Shown here: piece after piece, positions 17,458 to 26,051 of the stretch
How positions within the stretch are numbered: the stretch's first letter is position 1
Layout: each line of letters begins with the position of its first letter
Made by a program: the position numbers and the translations under genes
The notes under the pieces: model-generated
What the model was told of the DNA's origin: nothing
Database searches by the model: none
The model's input: the letters and a program-made list of their open reading frames with translations, nothing else
DNA from: Clostridium vitabionis
GTDB taxonomy: Bacteria; Bacillota; Clostridia; Lachnospirales; Lachnospiraceae
Length of the DNA stretch: 64,000 bases
Reading direction: 5' to 3'
Assembly: GCF_015351765.1 (NCBI RefSeq)
Contig: NZ_JADKQA010000001.1
Coordinates: 1,000,394-1,064,393, forward strand

Positions 17458-18652
17458 GGTAAATTGCAATAACAAGTTGGACACCCTCCGCTAGGCAGTA
17501 GCCTGGTAGATTCGGTCGATTTCCTCCTCGAAGATTTCATCCGGGGTTCTGTAACCCAGGATCTTCCGTGGGAGGCAGTTACACCAGGTCTCCACATCGG
17601 AGATCTGCTGACCGGTAAAGTCATCAATCCGCTTACCCTTTGGTATGAACCTTCTGATCAGGCCGTTATGCCGCTCTACGGTTCCCTTATCGCAGGATGT
17701 GTAGGGATGGGCATAGTAGACAAGCGTATCAGCCATCTTCTCAAGTTCTGAAAGGTCGGCGAATTCCGAACCGTTATCGGTCGTAATCGTTTTGAACACT
17801 TCACCGAAGTGTTCGCTGTAAGTCTCCTGAAGCTGTTTAATTGCCTTCATGACACACGCTGATGTCTTGTTTGCAATAGGAAGCATCAGGAACTCACGGC
17901 TTTTGCGTTCAGCAAGAGTGAGCAGGACCTGATCATCCCGGGTTTTGGCACCCAATACGAGGTCACATTCCCAGTGCCCGAATTCCTCACGGGACTCGAT
18001 CTCTCTGGGACGTTCCTCAATGCTGCGACCCAGCTTTTTCTTGTTGATCCGAACTCTATGTTTCTTGGACTTACGCTTCAGCTTTTCAGGAAGGTTATGG
18101 TTCCTGATGCCAAAGAGGCCAAGATCAACATAGCGGTAAAGCGTTTTTGTGCAGACGATCTGCTCTCTGGTAAATTCACCATCGAGAACAGCGCGTCCAG
18201 TGCAGGCGTCCAATGACCAGCCATCTTCTGTAAAGTGTTTCAGCACATACTCCAGAAACGCTGATCTGCTCAGGAAGTCATAATGCCGGCAACTGTGCTT
18301 TCGGTTGTCCTCATAGGCTTTCTGACCGGCAGACGCCTTATAACGGGTCACATGGCCGTTATACAAGGCAACGGAGCCACGTGCTATTTCGTTCGAGACA
18401 GTGTTCGGTGAGCAGCCGATCTCACGGGCAATTGCCCGGATGGAGTAGTGGTCTTTAAGACGAATCTGAATAAGAACCCGTTCCTCATACGAAAGATGTT
18501 TGCCTTTTATATGGGAAGATATGGTAGAATGAGAGTAGTCCATGGTGGCGATTCTCCTGTAGAAAGTTTGTTGTGGTGACTTACATTCTACCAAAGATCC
18601 TGCCATGGATCTTTATTTTATTCAGATGTCCAACTTCATTTTACAATCGGCG
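17458..18652 (-). mobile_element. IS30-family insertion sequence, complete
   Basis: About 1195 bases bounded by imperfect inverted repeats. The best-matching parts are TTGCAATAACAAGTTGGACA (17465-17484) and, inverted, TTGTAAAATGAAGTTGGACA (18627-18646), 16 of 20 identical. It encodes one intact transposase and is flanked by identical 13-base direct repeats, so it looks like a fairly recent insertion. Confidence 0.88.
17491..18543 (-). CDS. IS30-family transposase
   Basis: A 350-residue transposase. An N-terminal helix-turn-helix (HLSYEERVLIQIRLKDHYSIRAIAREIGCSPNTVSNEI-type, about residues 15-50) binds the ends. The DDE catalytic core lies from about 175: the first Asp in GHWECDLVLG, the second in TTDNGSEF, and the Glu in KGTVERHNGLIRRF. 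All three are present and the frame is uninterrupted, so it is probably active. The ATG at 18543 (MDYSHSTISSH) is the usual IS30 start; the upstream extension to 18606 lies in the element end. Confidence 0.93.
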   Translation of the reverse strand: MDYSHSTISSHIKGKHLSYEERVLIQIRLKDHYSIRAIAREIGCSPNTVSNEIARGSVALYNGHVTRYKASAGQKAYEDNRKHSCRHYDFLSRSAFLEYVLKHFTEDGWSLDACTGRAVLDGEFTREQIVCTKTLYRYVDLGLFGIRNHNLPEKLKRKSKKHRVRINKKKLGRSIEERPREIESREEFGHWECDLVLGAKTRDDQVLLTLAERKSREFLMLPIANKTSACVMKAIKQLQETYSEHFGEVFKTITTDNGSEFADLSELEKMADTLVYYAHPYTSCDKGTVERHNGLIRRFIPKGKRIDDFTGQQISDVETWCNCLPRKILGYRTPDEIFEEEIDRIYQATA

Positions 18653-18665
18653 TAAGAAAACAGAC
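18653..18665 (+). repeat. 13-bp direct repeat flanking IS30, right copy
   Basis: TAAGAAAACAGAC, see the left copy at 17445-17457. Directly beyond it on the minus strand lies GGTATAAT (-10-like, 18669-18674), probably the original SARP-gene promoter. Confidence 0.75.
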
Positions 18666-18797
18666 ACAATTATACCTCAAGTCTCACAAAGTGATTTGTT
18701 AACTATTTTAATTGTTTTTTTGTCGAAAGTAAACAGGAAATTTCTAACATATGCCATGGGATATGGTACTGTTCAGCGCACGCGGAAGGAGCCCGGT

Positions 18798-19715
18798 TTA
18801 CCCATTCTCCTTCGCAACACGTTTCTCGCCATATTTGAAGGCCATGCGCAGCTTCGCGGAGATGCTGGTCATCCGCCAGTCATCCGGAATCTCGTCCCGG
18901 GTATACCATCCTGCCTCAGAGAGTTCATCTTCCTCCAGCGTAATCCGGTCATCGCCGTCGAGCTCGGCAAAAAAGCCGACCATCTCGGTATCCGAGAATC
19001 CCCAGGGCTGGCTCTCGTAGTAACGGATATTCTTCACCTTAAGCCCGGTCTCTTCCATCACCTCGCGGTGCACGGTGTCCTCGAAGGTTTCCCCGATCTC
19101 CACAAAGCCGGCAACCAGGGCGTAGCTCTTGTAGCTTCTCCCCCGGTAGCGGGTCATCAGCAGGCGGTCACCGTCCGTCACCGCGACGATGATCGCCGGT
19201 GAGATCTTCGGATATTCCGTCTGACCGCATTTCGGGCAGACCAGCGCGCGCTCCTTCAGGCTGTCCTCGAGCGGCGTCCCGCAGTGCCCGCAGAACCTCC
19301 GGCTCTCCCGCCAGCGGGCAAGCTGAACCGCCGTAATCGCCGCGAACGCCTCATACTGCGGATCCATCGCCCGGAGAAATTTGCTGCCCTTCCAGAGAAA
19401 ACGGCCGCCCTCCGGAAGGACAGGATTCTCCTCCTCGCGGATATCGATGAGAAAATAGCGCTTCTCGTCGATGGCAAAGAGGTATACCGCCCGCTCCCCG
19501 GCGTGCGGGAATACCGTACGGATCTCCGAAAACATCGGGATGCCGAGGACGCCGGTCTCCGGATCTGCCGACGGCACCGGCTCGGGCGCTGCGGCAGGAT
19601 CCCTGCCAATGAGGATCACTTCGCTTTTGCGGATGCAGAGCGCATAATCATCATTTCTCGGTGGGATAATCTGGTACGTATTGTCAAATACATGGGGTGC
19701 AATATCCTGAATCAT
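18798..19715 (-). CDS. nudC: NAD(+) diphosphatase
   Basis: A 305-residue NudC-type NUDIX enzyme that cleaves NADH/NAD+ to NMN(H) and AMP and can remove NAD caps from RNA. There is an N-terminal domain, then a four-cysteine zinc ribbon (CGHCG and CPKCG, about residues 143-166), then a NUDIX box GFVEIGETFEDTVHREVMEETG. The family-specific SQPWPFP motif is present in a variant form, SQPWGFSDTEM. Before the IS30 insertion it would have been followed by the SARP gene; it is 23 bases downstream of lgt and on the same strand. Confidence 0.92.
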   Translation of the reverse strand: MIQDIAPHVFDNTYQIIPPRNDDYALCIRKSEVILIGRDPAAAPEPVPSADPETGVLGIPMFSEIRTVFPHAGERAVYLFAIDEKRYFLIDIREEENPVLPEGGRFLWKGSKFLRAMDPQYEAFAAITAVQLARWRESRRFCGHCGTPLEDSLKERALVCPKCGQTEYPKISPAIIVAVTDGDRLLMTRYRGRSYKSYALVAGFVEIGETFEDTVHREVMEETGLKVKNIRYYESQPWGFSDTEMVGFFAELDGDDRITLEEDELSEAGWYTRDEIPDDWRMTSISAKLRMAFKYGEKRVAKENG

Positions 19716-19738
19716 ATCCTAACTCCTTCGTCCTCCGT

Positions 19739-20542
19739 TCACGCTTTCCCTGCCTTCCCGGCCTTCTCCTCCGCTTGTCCCGCCTCCCCGGTGTTCAGCC
19801 TCGGCAGCCAGAGAAAAAGCAGGATTCCGGCAGCAAAGATGAAGATCGAGATAAACTGCGATGTGGACAGCGGTCCGATGAAGCCGCGGATCGCGTCCCC
19901 GCGAAAGAACTCCATCACAAAGCGCCCTGCCGCGTAGAGGATCAGATAGAGTGCGCCGGTCTGGCCGGGCACGCGGAGATACCGGGATGCCTGGGTCAGG
20001 ACAAAGCAGTGCAGGAAATCCAGCGCGCTGTACACCGGCTCCGTCGGAAAGAGGGGCACGCCGTTCGGCGCAAAGTCCGAATGAGAAAAGGTGATTGCAA
20101 ACGGCCCGTGCCATTCCTCCCCAAAGCAGCACCCCGCAAGCAGGCAGCCGATCCGCCCGAAGCCCTGGGCAAGCGCTATACAGGGCATCACAACATCAAA
20201 ATACCGCCAGAAAGGCAGGTGATAGACCCTGGTGCAGAGCCATCCAGAGAAGATTCCGCCGATGATGCCGCCGTAGACGACAAACCCGGCGGAGCTTCCG
20301 ATGAGGTACTCCCGGGGATCTGCGAGGAATCCAGAAAGATCGGTCAGGAGGTAGAGGATTTTCGCGCCCAGCATGCCGCCGATGGCCGCCCAGATCGTGA
20401 TCGTAAAAACCCGGTCCGGGTCAAGGCCTGCCTTCGCCGCCCTGCGCTCACCGAGGAGGTAGGCGCAGATGATGCCGATGCCGATCATGAGGCCGTAGCC
20501 GTGGATGGTAAACTTTCCGATGGTCAGCAGGTTATTGTACAT
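19739..20542 (-). CDS. lgt: Prolipoprotein diacylglyceryl transferase
   Basis: A 267-residue, seven-helix membrane enzyme that moves diacylglyceryl from phosphatidylglycerol to the lipobox cysteine of prolipoproteins. The signature region is RIGCLLAGCCFGEEWHGPF, the clostridial counterpart of GRIGNFINGE. Conserved residues GYGLMIGIG near the N-terminus and FVMEFFRGD near the C-terminus (RxD motif) are visible. The start at 20542 follows AAGGAGACATTGC. It supplies the modification needed by lipoproteins such as the one at 12309-14006. Confidence 0.95.
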   Translation of the reverse strand: MYNNLLTIGKFTIHGYGLMIGIGIICAYLLGERRAAKAGLDPDRVFTITIWAAIGGMLGAKILYLLTDLSGFLADPREYLIGSSAGFVVYGGIIGGIFSGWLCTRVYHLPFWRYFDVVMPCIALAQGFGRIGCLLAGCCFGEEWHGPFAITFSHSDFAPNGVPLFPTEPVYSALDFLHCFVLTQASRYLRVPGQTGALYLILYAAGRFVMEFFRGDAIRGFIGPLSTSQFISIFIFAAGILLFLWLPRLNTGEAGQAEEKAGKAGKA

Positions 20543-20574
20543 GCAATGTCTCCTTGTTGAAAGTGCTCTGCGTA

Positions 20575-20613
20575 ATTCACAGACCGGGCGGCGAAGGCCG
20601 TCCGGTCTGCTTG
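20575..20613 (-). terminator. Hairpin behind purD
   Basis: CAGACCGGGCGG pairs with CCGTCCGGTCTG (one G-T pair) around GCGAAGG. No U-run follows, so it may be a weak terminator or an RNA-stability hairpin. A fragment of repeat family 1 (AAGTGCTCTGC, about 20560) lies directly downstream on the minus strand. Confidence 0.5.
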
Positions 20614-20641
20614 TACGGAAGAAATCGGAGCGATGATCCCG

Positions 20642-21916
20642 TCAGGCTTCGTCAATCGACTTGCCGATATCATGCCGCATATATTTGTTCTGAAAATCAA
20701 TCCACTCCGTCGCGGCATAAGCATTTGCCCGCGCCTCCTGGAGGGTCTTGCCGAGAGCTGTCACCCCGAGGACACGGCCCCCGTTGGTGACCACATTGCC
20801 GTCGGCATCAAATTTTGTCCCGGAGTGGAACACATAATAGCCCTTTTTCCCCTTGAACTTCTCCAGGCCACGGATCGGGAATCCCTTCTCGTATTTCACC
20901 GGATAGCCGTCCGAGGCGAGGATGACCGTCACGCAGGCATCGTCGATAAATTCCAGCTTCACCTGGTCCAGTGTGCCGTCGATGCAGGCGTTGAAGACGT
21001 CGATGATGTCGTTCTTCATGCGCGGGAGCACGACCTGCGCCTCCGGATCGCCGAAACGGCAGTTATATTCGAGAACCTTCGGACCGTCCGGCGTGAGGAT
21101 CAGGCCGAAGAAAATCACGCCCTTGAACGGACGCCCCTCCGCGGCCATGGCATCCACCGTCTTCTGGTAGACGTGCTCGCGGCAGAACTTGTCCACCTCA
21201 TCCGTGTAGAACGGGCTCGGGGAGAAATTCCCCATGCCGCCGGTGTTGAGGCCCTGGTCGCCGTCCTTCGCGCGCTTGTGATCCTGCGCGGAGCTCATGA
21301 TCCGGATGGTCTTGCCGTCCACAAAGGAGAGGACAGAAACCTCCCGGCCGGTCAGGAACTCCTCGATGACCATCTCATTTCCCGAATCGCCGAAATGGCG
21401 TTCTACCATGATCTCCCTCACGCCGGCTTTCGCCTCCTCGAGGTTCTGGCAGATCAGGACGCCCTTGCCCAGCGCCGGGCCGGAAGCCTTGAGCACGATG
21501 GGCATCTTCGCCGTCTCCAGATAGGCCAGCGCCTTGTCCGGGTCGGTGAACGTCTCATAGGCTGCCGTCGGGATGCCGTATTTCTTCATCAGTTCCTTGG
21601 AAAATGCCTTCGATCCCTCGATGATCGCCGCGTTTTTCCTCGGGCCGAACACGCGGAGGCCGCGTGCCTCGAAGACGTCGACGATCCCGCCGATCAGCGG
21701 GTCGTCCATGCCGACCACCGTGAGGTCGATCTTCTTTTCCTCGGCGAAATCCGCGAGGCGGTCGAATTCCATGGCGCCGATCGGGACGCACTCTGCCAGC
21801 TCGGAAATCCCGGCATTACCCGGTGCGCAGTAGATTTTCTCCACCTTCGGGCTCTGGGCCACCTTGTAGACGATGGCATGCTCCCTGCCGCCGCCTCCGA
21901 CAATCAATACCTTCAT
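20642..21916 (-). CDS. purD: Phosphoribosylamine-glycine ligase (GARS)
   Basis: A 424-residue ATP-grasp enzyme, step two of purine synthesis: phosphoribosylamine + glycine + ATP gives GAR. It has the N-terminal nucleotide-binding fold (MKVLIVGGGGREHAI), the glycine loop VLKASGPALGKGVL and the signature RFGDPEAQVVLPRM. Length is typical. Its ATG overlaps the purN stop by 4 bases, so it is translationally coupled at the end of the purE-M-N-D operon. Confidence 0.97.
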   Translation of the reverse strand: MKVLIVGGGGREHAIVYKVAQSPKVEKIYCAPGNAGISELAECVPIGAMEFDRLADFAEEKKIDLTVVGMDDPLIGGIVDVFEARGLRVFGPRKNAAIIEGSKAFSKELMKKYGIPTAAYETFTDPDKALAYLETAKMPIVLKASGPALGKGVLICQNLEEAKAGVREIMVERHFGDSGNEMVIEEFLTGREVSVLSFVDGKTIRIMSSAQDHKRAKDGDQGLNTGGMGNFSPSPFYTDEVDKFCREHVYQKTVDAMAAEGRPFKGVIFFGLILTPDGPKVLEYNCRFGDPEAQVVLPRMKNDIIDVFNACIDGTLDQVKLEFIDDACVTVILASDGYPVKYEKGFPIRGLEKFKGKKGYYVFHSGTKFDADGNVVTNGGRVLGVTALGKTLQEARANAYAATEWIDFQNKYMRHDIGKSIDEA

Positions 21917-22533
21917 CGTCTGTCCTCACTTTCTCCAAGCCGGATCTCCCCGCGGGCGATCCTGTTGATCGTCTCCGGGAGAATCACCCACTCTGCCTGC
22001 TCCATAACGCGGCGCTGGAGAATCTCCGGCGTGTCGCCCGGAAGCACATCCACCGCCTTCTGCATGAGAATCGGCCCGGAATCTGTGCCCTCGTCCACAA
22101 AATGCACCGTCGCGCCGGTGACCTTGACGCCTCTTTTGAGCGCCGCCTCATGCACCTTCAGCCCGTAATAGCCCACGCCGCAGAAGGATGGGATGAGCGC
22201 CGGGTGGATATTGATGATCCGGTTGCGGAATTTCTGTACCATCTGCTCCGGAATCTTCACGAGGCATCCGGCAAGTACCACGAGATCCGGATGCATGGAG
22301 GAAACCTTCTCCGTCAGCGCCTCGTTGAATTCCGCCCTCGTGGCAAAAGACTTCGGCGACAGCACCAGGGCGGGAATCCCATGCTTCTTCGCCCGCTCCA
22401 GGGCGTAAGCGTTCGGATTATTCGAGAGGACGCCGATAATCTCCGTATTGGCAATCTTCCCGCTGTCCACCGCATCGAGGATCGCCTGGAGGTTGGTGCC
22501 GCCTCCCGACACCATCACCAGAACCTTCAGCAT
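21913..22533 (-). CDS. purN: Phosphoribosylglycinamide formyltransferase
   Basis: A 206-residue folate-dependent GAR transformylase. The catalytic Asn, His and Asp are in INIHPALIPSF and ATVHFVDEGTDSGPI. The N-terminus VLVMVSGGGTNLQAI is canonical. The gene overlaps purM by 7 bases at its start and purD by 4 at its end. Confidence 0.96.
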   Translation of the reverse strand: MLKVLVMVSGGGTNLQAILDAVDSGKIANTEIIGVLSNNPNAYALERAKKHGIPALVLSPKSFATRAEFNEALTEKVSSMHPDLVVLAGCLVKIPEQMVQKFRNRIINIHPALIPSFCGVGYYGLKVHEAALKRGVKVTGATVHFVDEGTDSGPILMQKAVDVLPGDTPEILQRRVMEQAEWVILPETINRIARGEIRLGESEDRR

Positions 22534-23558
22534 AATTCGACTCCCTTTTCCCCGGAAACGACCTCGCCGATCACATAGGGCGTATCTCCCGCGGACCGGA
22601 TCGCCTCCATGGCCTTATCCTTATCCGCAGCAGCGACCGCGAGCACCATGCCGATGCCCATATTGAAGGTGTTGTACATGACCTTCTCGTCGATATTTCC
22701 CTTCTTCTGCATCAGCCCGAAGATCGGCGGCACCGGGTAGCTGTCCTTGCGGATGACCGCCTTCGTGCCCTCTTTCATCATTCTCGGCACGTTCTCATAG
22801 AAACCGCCGCCGGTGATATGGCTGCAGGCCTTGAGATCAGCACCGGAATCGCGGACAGCCTTCAGTGCCTTCACATAGATCCTGGTCGGGGTCAGCAAGA
22901 CATCGCCGAGCTTCCCGCCGAGCTCCGGATACTCGGTATTCAGCCCCTCCGGGGTCAGCTCATCCCGGAATACCTGGCGGACCAGGGAAAATCCGTTGCT
23001 GTGGACGCCGGTGGACGCCATACCGATCAGCACATCCCCTGCCGCAAGCCTGTCCCCGGTAATCATGTTTTTCCGGTCAACGACGCCGACAGAGAAGCCG
23101 GCGATATCATACTCCTCCTCGGGCATCAGTCCCGGATGCTCCGCGGTCTCGCCGCCGATCAGGGCACATCCCGCCTGGCGGCAGCCCTCGGCAACGCCCT
23201 TCACGATATCTGCGATCTTCTCGGGAATATTCTTCCCGCAGGCGATGTAATCGAGGAAAAACAGCGGCTCGCCGCCGGCACAGGCTACGTCATTCACGCA
23301 CATGGCGACCGCGTCAATGCCGATGGTGTCGTGCCGGTTCATCACAAACGCCAGCTTTAACTTCGTGCCGACGCCGTCAGTCCCCGAGAGCAGGACCGGA
23401 TCCTCCATGTCCTTGAAGGCCTTCGCGCTGAACGCGCCGGAGAACCCCCCGATGCCGCCCAGCACCTCGGGGCGCATCGTCCCGCGGACAAACTGCTTCA
23501 TCAGTTCTACCGACCTGTAGCCGGCCTCGATGTCAACTCCGGAATTCTTATAATCCAT
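22527..23558 (-). CDS. purM: Phosphoribosylformylglycinamidine cyclo-ligase (AIRS)
   Basis: A 343-residue ATP-dependent enzyme that closes the imidazole ring (FGAM to AIR). It starts MDYKNSGVDIEAGYRSVELMK, with the glycine-rich LLSGTDGVGTKLKLA region and the GGETAEHPG motif of the PurM/PurL/HypE fold. The ATG at 23558 follows AGGAGGAAATCT. It is the second gene of the operon. The product AIR is the substrate of the PurE pathway encoded upstream. Confidence 0.96.
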   Translation of the reverse strand: MDYKNSGVDIEAGYRSVELMKQFVRGTMRPEVLGGIGGFSGAFSAKAFKDMEDPVLLSGTDGVGTKLKLAFVMNRHDTIGIDAVAMCVNDVACAGGEPLFFLDYIACGKNIPEKIADIVKGVAEGCRQAGCALIGGETAEHPGLMPEEEYDIAGFSVGVVDRKNMITGDRLAAGDVLIGMASTGVHSNGFSLVRQVFRDELTPEGLNTEYPELGGKLGDVLLTPTRIYVKALKAVRDSGADLKACSHITGGGFYENVPRMMKEGTKAVIRKDSYPVPPIFGLMQKKGNIDEKVMYNTFNMGIGMVLAVAAADKDKAMEAIRSAGDTPYVIGEVVSGEKGVELC

Positions 23559-23623
23559 AGATTTCCTCCTGGAAAATGTCTCTGCCCCGTTTTCCACGGG
23601 TTCACAATCGGGAGAGCGGTATC

Positions 23624-24130
23624 TTACTTCAGGAATGCGCGGTAACCCTCGTCGGCAAGCTTCTGATCCTTGGCTTCAACGCCTTCCTTCATCTCGCGGG
23701 TATATGCCTTGAGCTTCGCGAGGAGTTCCGGATCGGACACCGCCAGGATCTTCGCCGCGAGAATCCCGGCGTTCTTACCGCCGTTGATCGCGACCGTCGC
23801 TACCGGGATGCCGGACGGCATCTGGACAATAGAATAGAGAGAATCCACACCGCCGAGGTCGCTGGTCTTCATCGGGATGCCGATGACGGGCATCGGGAAC
23901 AGCGCCGCGCACATTCCAGGCAGGTGCGCTGCTTTTCCGGCTCCGGCGATGACGACTTTCACGCCTCTCTCCTCCGCGCCCTTCGCGTACTCGAAGAATA
24001 CGTCCGGCTCGCGGTGCGCCGAAATGATCCTCATCTCGTAATCAATGCCGAATTTCTCCAGGATCTCCGCCGCCTGTGCCATCACCGGCATATCGGAGTC
24101 GCTGCCCATAACAATACTGACCTTCGCCAT
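23624..24130 (-). CDS. purE: 5-(carboxyamino)imidazole ribonucleotide mutase
   Basis: A 168-residue PurE. The MGSDSD N-terminus, the SAHREPD motif with the active-site histidine, and the AGKAAHLPGM loop are present. No purK is nearby, so whether it acts as a class I mutase (needing PurK) or a class II AIR carboxylase cannot be settled from this window. The ATG at 24130 follows GGAGAGAAAGAC. It is the first gene of the operon, about 70 bases behind the promoter. Confidence 0.93.
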   Translation of the reverse strand: MAKVSIVMGSDSDMPVMAQAAEILEKFGIDYEMRIISAHREPDVFFEYAKGAEERGVKVVIAGAGKAAHLPGMCAALFPMPVIGIPMKTSDLGGVDSLYSIVQMPSGIPVATVAINGGKNAGILAAKILAVSDPELLAKLKAYTREMKEGVEAKDQKLADEGYRAFLK

Positions 24131-24203
24131 GTCTTTCTCTCCTTTGCTGCTTACGACTGTCTGCTCTGAAAATTCGGTTCCTTTCGAGCTTGTCTTCATC
24201 GAA

Positions 24204-24232
24204 ATTCTACTTGCTTTTCCATATCAAGTCAA
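24204..24232 (-). promoter_or_regulatory. sigma-A promoter of the purE-purM-purN-purD operon
   Basis: TTGACT (24227-24232), a 17-base spacer and TAGAAT (24204-24209). The leader of about 65 bases is too short for a purine riboswitch and I see none. Confidence 0.7.
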
Positions 24233-24235
24233 CTC

Positions 24236-25885
24236 TCAGTATTTCGTCCGGAGGCCGCGCGGGTAATGGTTTTTGAGGACACCGCCGGCGAGGCGGGCAA
24301 ACCCGCAGGAATAGCCGTCAACGGCAATGAGCACCCAGCCCTTCTCCGCCTTATCCCGCGCCGCAGCTTTGCCGCCGCTTGCGCTCCCGGCTGCCCCGCC
24401 ATATTCCTTTTCGTCCGCCGCAGCCTTTCCGCCCGCAGCCTCCCGGATCGCCTCCCCGTGAAGATAGGCCCGGATTTCCGCCGAATCCGCCGGATAATCC
24501 CGAACCTTCCTTGCCTCCGCGGGGCGAAGGGCCAGGGCCAGCGCATGAGCCGGGGTAAACCTTCCGTTCCGGATTTCTCCCAGCTCCAGGCCGCGCCGGA
24601 GCACATGGGAAATGCCGCCGGCGGAAAACCTCCGCTGAACCTCATCTCCCTCCTCCGGAAGAAGCCAGAGCCGGTCATTCCGGTAAAACAGCCGAGACAG
24701 ATCCCAGCTTTCCTCCGGGAGAGCCAGTGCCTCCGCCGCAAACCCGGCAAAAAGCCGCTCCGCCTCCGCGAGGTCGGCAGCGGGCTTTCGAAAGGCGGTT
24801 CTCCCGCGGCGGGTATTCCCCTTTCCAGCCTCCGCCGGCACAGCGGATCTGCGGCGCCCTCTGCCCCGCAGATCCTGAGGCACACGGCCACAATCCCCCA
24901 GCTTCGCGGACGCGCGGCCGGTGCCGGCCTCCGCCGGCACGGCGGACCCGCCGCCGTCTCTCCGCAGCAGAATCATAAAGTGCCCTTCCCCGTCCGCCAG
25001 ATGGGGCCAGAACCGCACAGCCTCCCGGATTTCCTCCGGGGCGCCGGGAACCCATTCCGGGTGCCCGGTGCTCATGCCGGCGGTTCTCCTCACGGGAACC
25101 ACATGGAAATCCGGATGTGCGCGGAGGAATTCCGCCGCGCTCCCCTCATCCTCCTCCGGCGCAAAGGTGCAGGTGGAATACAGGAGATACCCGCCGCGGC
25201 ATACGCATTCGGCGGCAGCGTCCAGGATCTCCCGCTGCCGTTCCGCGCACCGCCGGATATTGTCCACGCTCCACTCCGTGAGTGCCGCCTCCTCCTTCCG
25301 GAACATGCCCTCCCCGGAGCACGGCGCATCCACCATCACCCGGTCGAACCAGCCGGGAAATGCGGCAGCGATCCTGCCGACCTCCTCGCTGATGACAAAA
25401 GCATTCCGGATGCCCATCCGCTCAACATTCTGGGAGAGAATCTTCGCCCTCTCCGGGATCACCTCATTGCTGACGAGGACACCGAGCCCCGCCATCTTCC
25501 CGGCCAGCTGCGTGGTCTTTCCCCCCGGTGCGGCGCAGAGATCCAGCACCCGAAGCCCTTCAAGGCTTTCTCCCCGGGCAAGGAGCTCCGCCGGCGCCAT
25601 CGCGGACGGCTCCTGGATATAGAATGCCCCGGCGGCGTGATACGGATGCCTTCCGGGGCGCGCGGAAGCAGCCGCATTTTCCCCAAAATACCTTCCCTCC
25701 GGCGTCCAGGGCACGCGGCGCAGCGTCTCCGGCCATTTCCGGTCAAATTCCTCCGCGCTCCCCTTGAGCGGATTGACCCTGAGCGCGCGGTAATTTCGGC
25801 CGCGTTCATACGACTGAAAAAACTCCTCCGCCTCCGGACCCAGAAGCTTCCGCATGCGCCCGCAAAATTCCTCCGGCAATCTCAT
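24236..25885 (-). CDS. 16S rRNA (cytosine-C5) methyltransferase, RsmF/RsmB type
   Basis: A 549-residue NOL1/NOP2/Sun-family enzyme. SAM motif: LDLCAAPGGKTTQLAGKM (about residues 113-130). Catalytic motifs: VDAPCSGEGMFRK (motif IV) and YSTCTFAPEEDE (motif VI, with the nucleophile cysteine). The C-terminal RsmF-type PUA-like region ends in KGWVLIAVDGYSCGFARLAGG. Between the two, a low-complexity linker holds SAVPAEAG twice (about 310-355), suggesting a small duplication or inserted repeat; a second Ala/Gly/Lys-rich insertion lies near 490-510. The ATG at 25885 is 6 bases behind GGGAGG; a GTG two codons upstream overlaps that site. Confidence 0.88.
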   Translation of the reverse strand: MRLPEEFCGRMRKLLGPEAEEFFQSYERGRNYRALRVNPLKGSAEEFDRKWPETLRRVPWTPEGRYFGENAAASARPGRHPYHAAGAFYIQEPSAMAPAELLARGESLEGLRVLDLCAAPGGKTTQLAGKMAGLGVLVSNEVIPERAKILSQNVERMGIRNAFVISEEVGRIAAAFPGWFDRVMVDAPCSGEGMFRKEEAALTEWSVDNIRRCAERQREILDAAAECVCRGGYLLYSTCTFAPEEDEGSAAEFLRAHPDFHVVPVRRTAGMSTGHPEWVPGAPEEIREAVRFWPHLADGEGHFMILLRRDGGGSAVPAEAGTGRASAKLGDCGRVPQDLRGRGRRRSAVPAEAGKGNTRRGRTAFRKPAADLAEAERLFAGFAAEALALPEESWDLSRLFYRNDRLWLLPEEGDEVQRRFSAGGISHVLRRGLELGEIRNGRFTPAHALALALRPAEARKVRDYPADSAEIRAYLHGEAIREAAGGKAAADEKEYGGAAGSASGGKAAARDKAEKGWVLIAVDGYSCGFARLAGGVLKNHYPRGLRTKY

Positions 25886-25941
25886 CTTCACCCTCCCGAA
25901 ACTTATAAAAATCGATGGTTTTCATTATCCCTGTAGGGACA

Positions 25942-25961
25942 AGCAGTTAAGTGCTCTGCTA
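25942..25961 (-). repeat. Dispersed repeat family 1, short copy D
   Basis: TAGCAGAGCACTTAACTGCT on the minus strand directly abuts the U-run of the DUF6465 terminator. Only the head of the repeat is present. Confidence 0.6.
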
Positions 25962-26010
25962 AAAAAAACGGAACACCCCCGGAGATGTTCATCATCCACA
26001 GGGTGTTCCG
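25961..26010 (-). terminator. Terminator of the DUF6465 gene
   Basis: A 10-base perfect stem (CGGAACACCC at 25969-25978, GGGTGTTCCG at 26001-26010) followed on the minus strand by eight T. Confidence 0.85.
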
Positions 26011-26051
26011 TCCACCGGATAACCGGTAATTTTTCAAAGCAGGGCCAGTGA

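Noticed and set aside
17491-18606. Cargo or passenger gene in the IS element
   Set aside because: Only the transposase is present; the remaining ends are too short.
18697-18716. Second Rex-like site (TTTGTTAACTATTTTAATTG)
   Set aside because: Only the left half fits; the right half lacks AACAA and no metabolic gene is downstream.
20633-22168. Long plus-strand frame of 511 codons opposite purD/purN
   Set aside because: It lies opposite two certain genes, is rich in Arg, His, Pro and Ala, matches nothing, and has no ribosome site. High GC makes such antisense frames common; the same applies to 45327-46565, 24266-25936, 5206-6630, 9350-10567, 26746-28683, 42820-44127 and others.
24131-24203. 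Purine riboswitch ahead of purE
   Set aside because: The leader is only about 70 bases, and I could not form the three-helix aptamer or find its conserved core.
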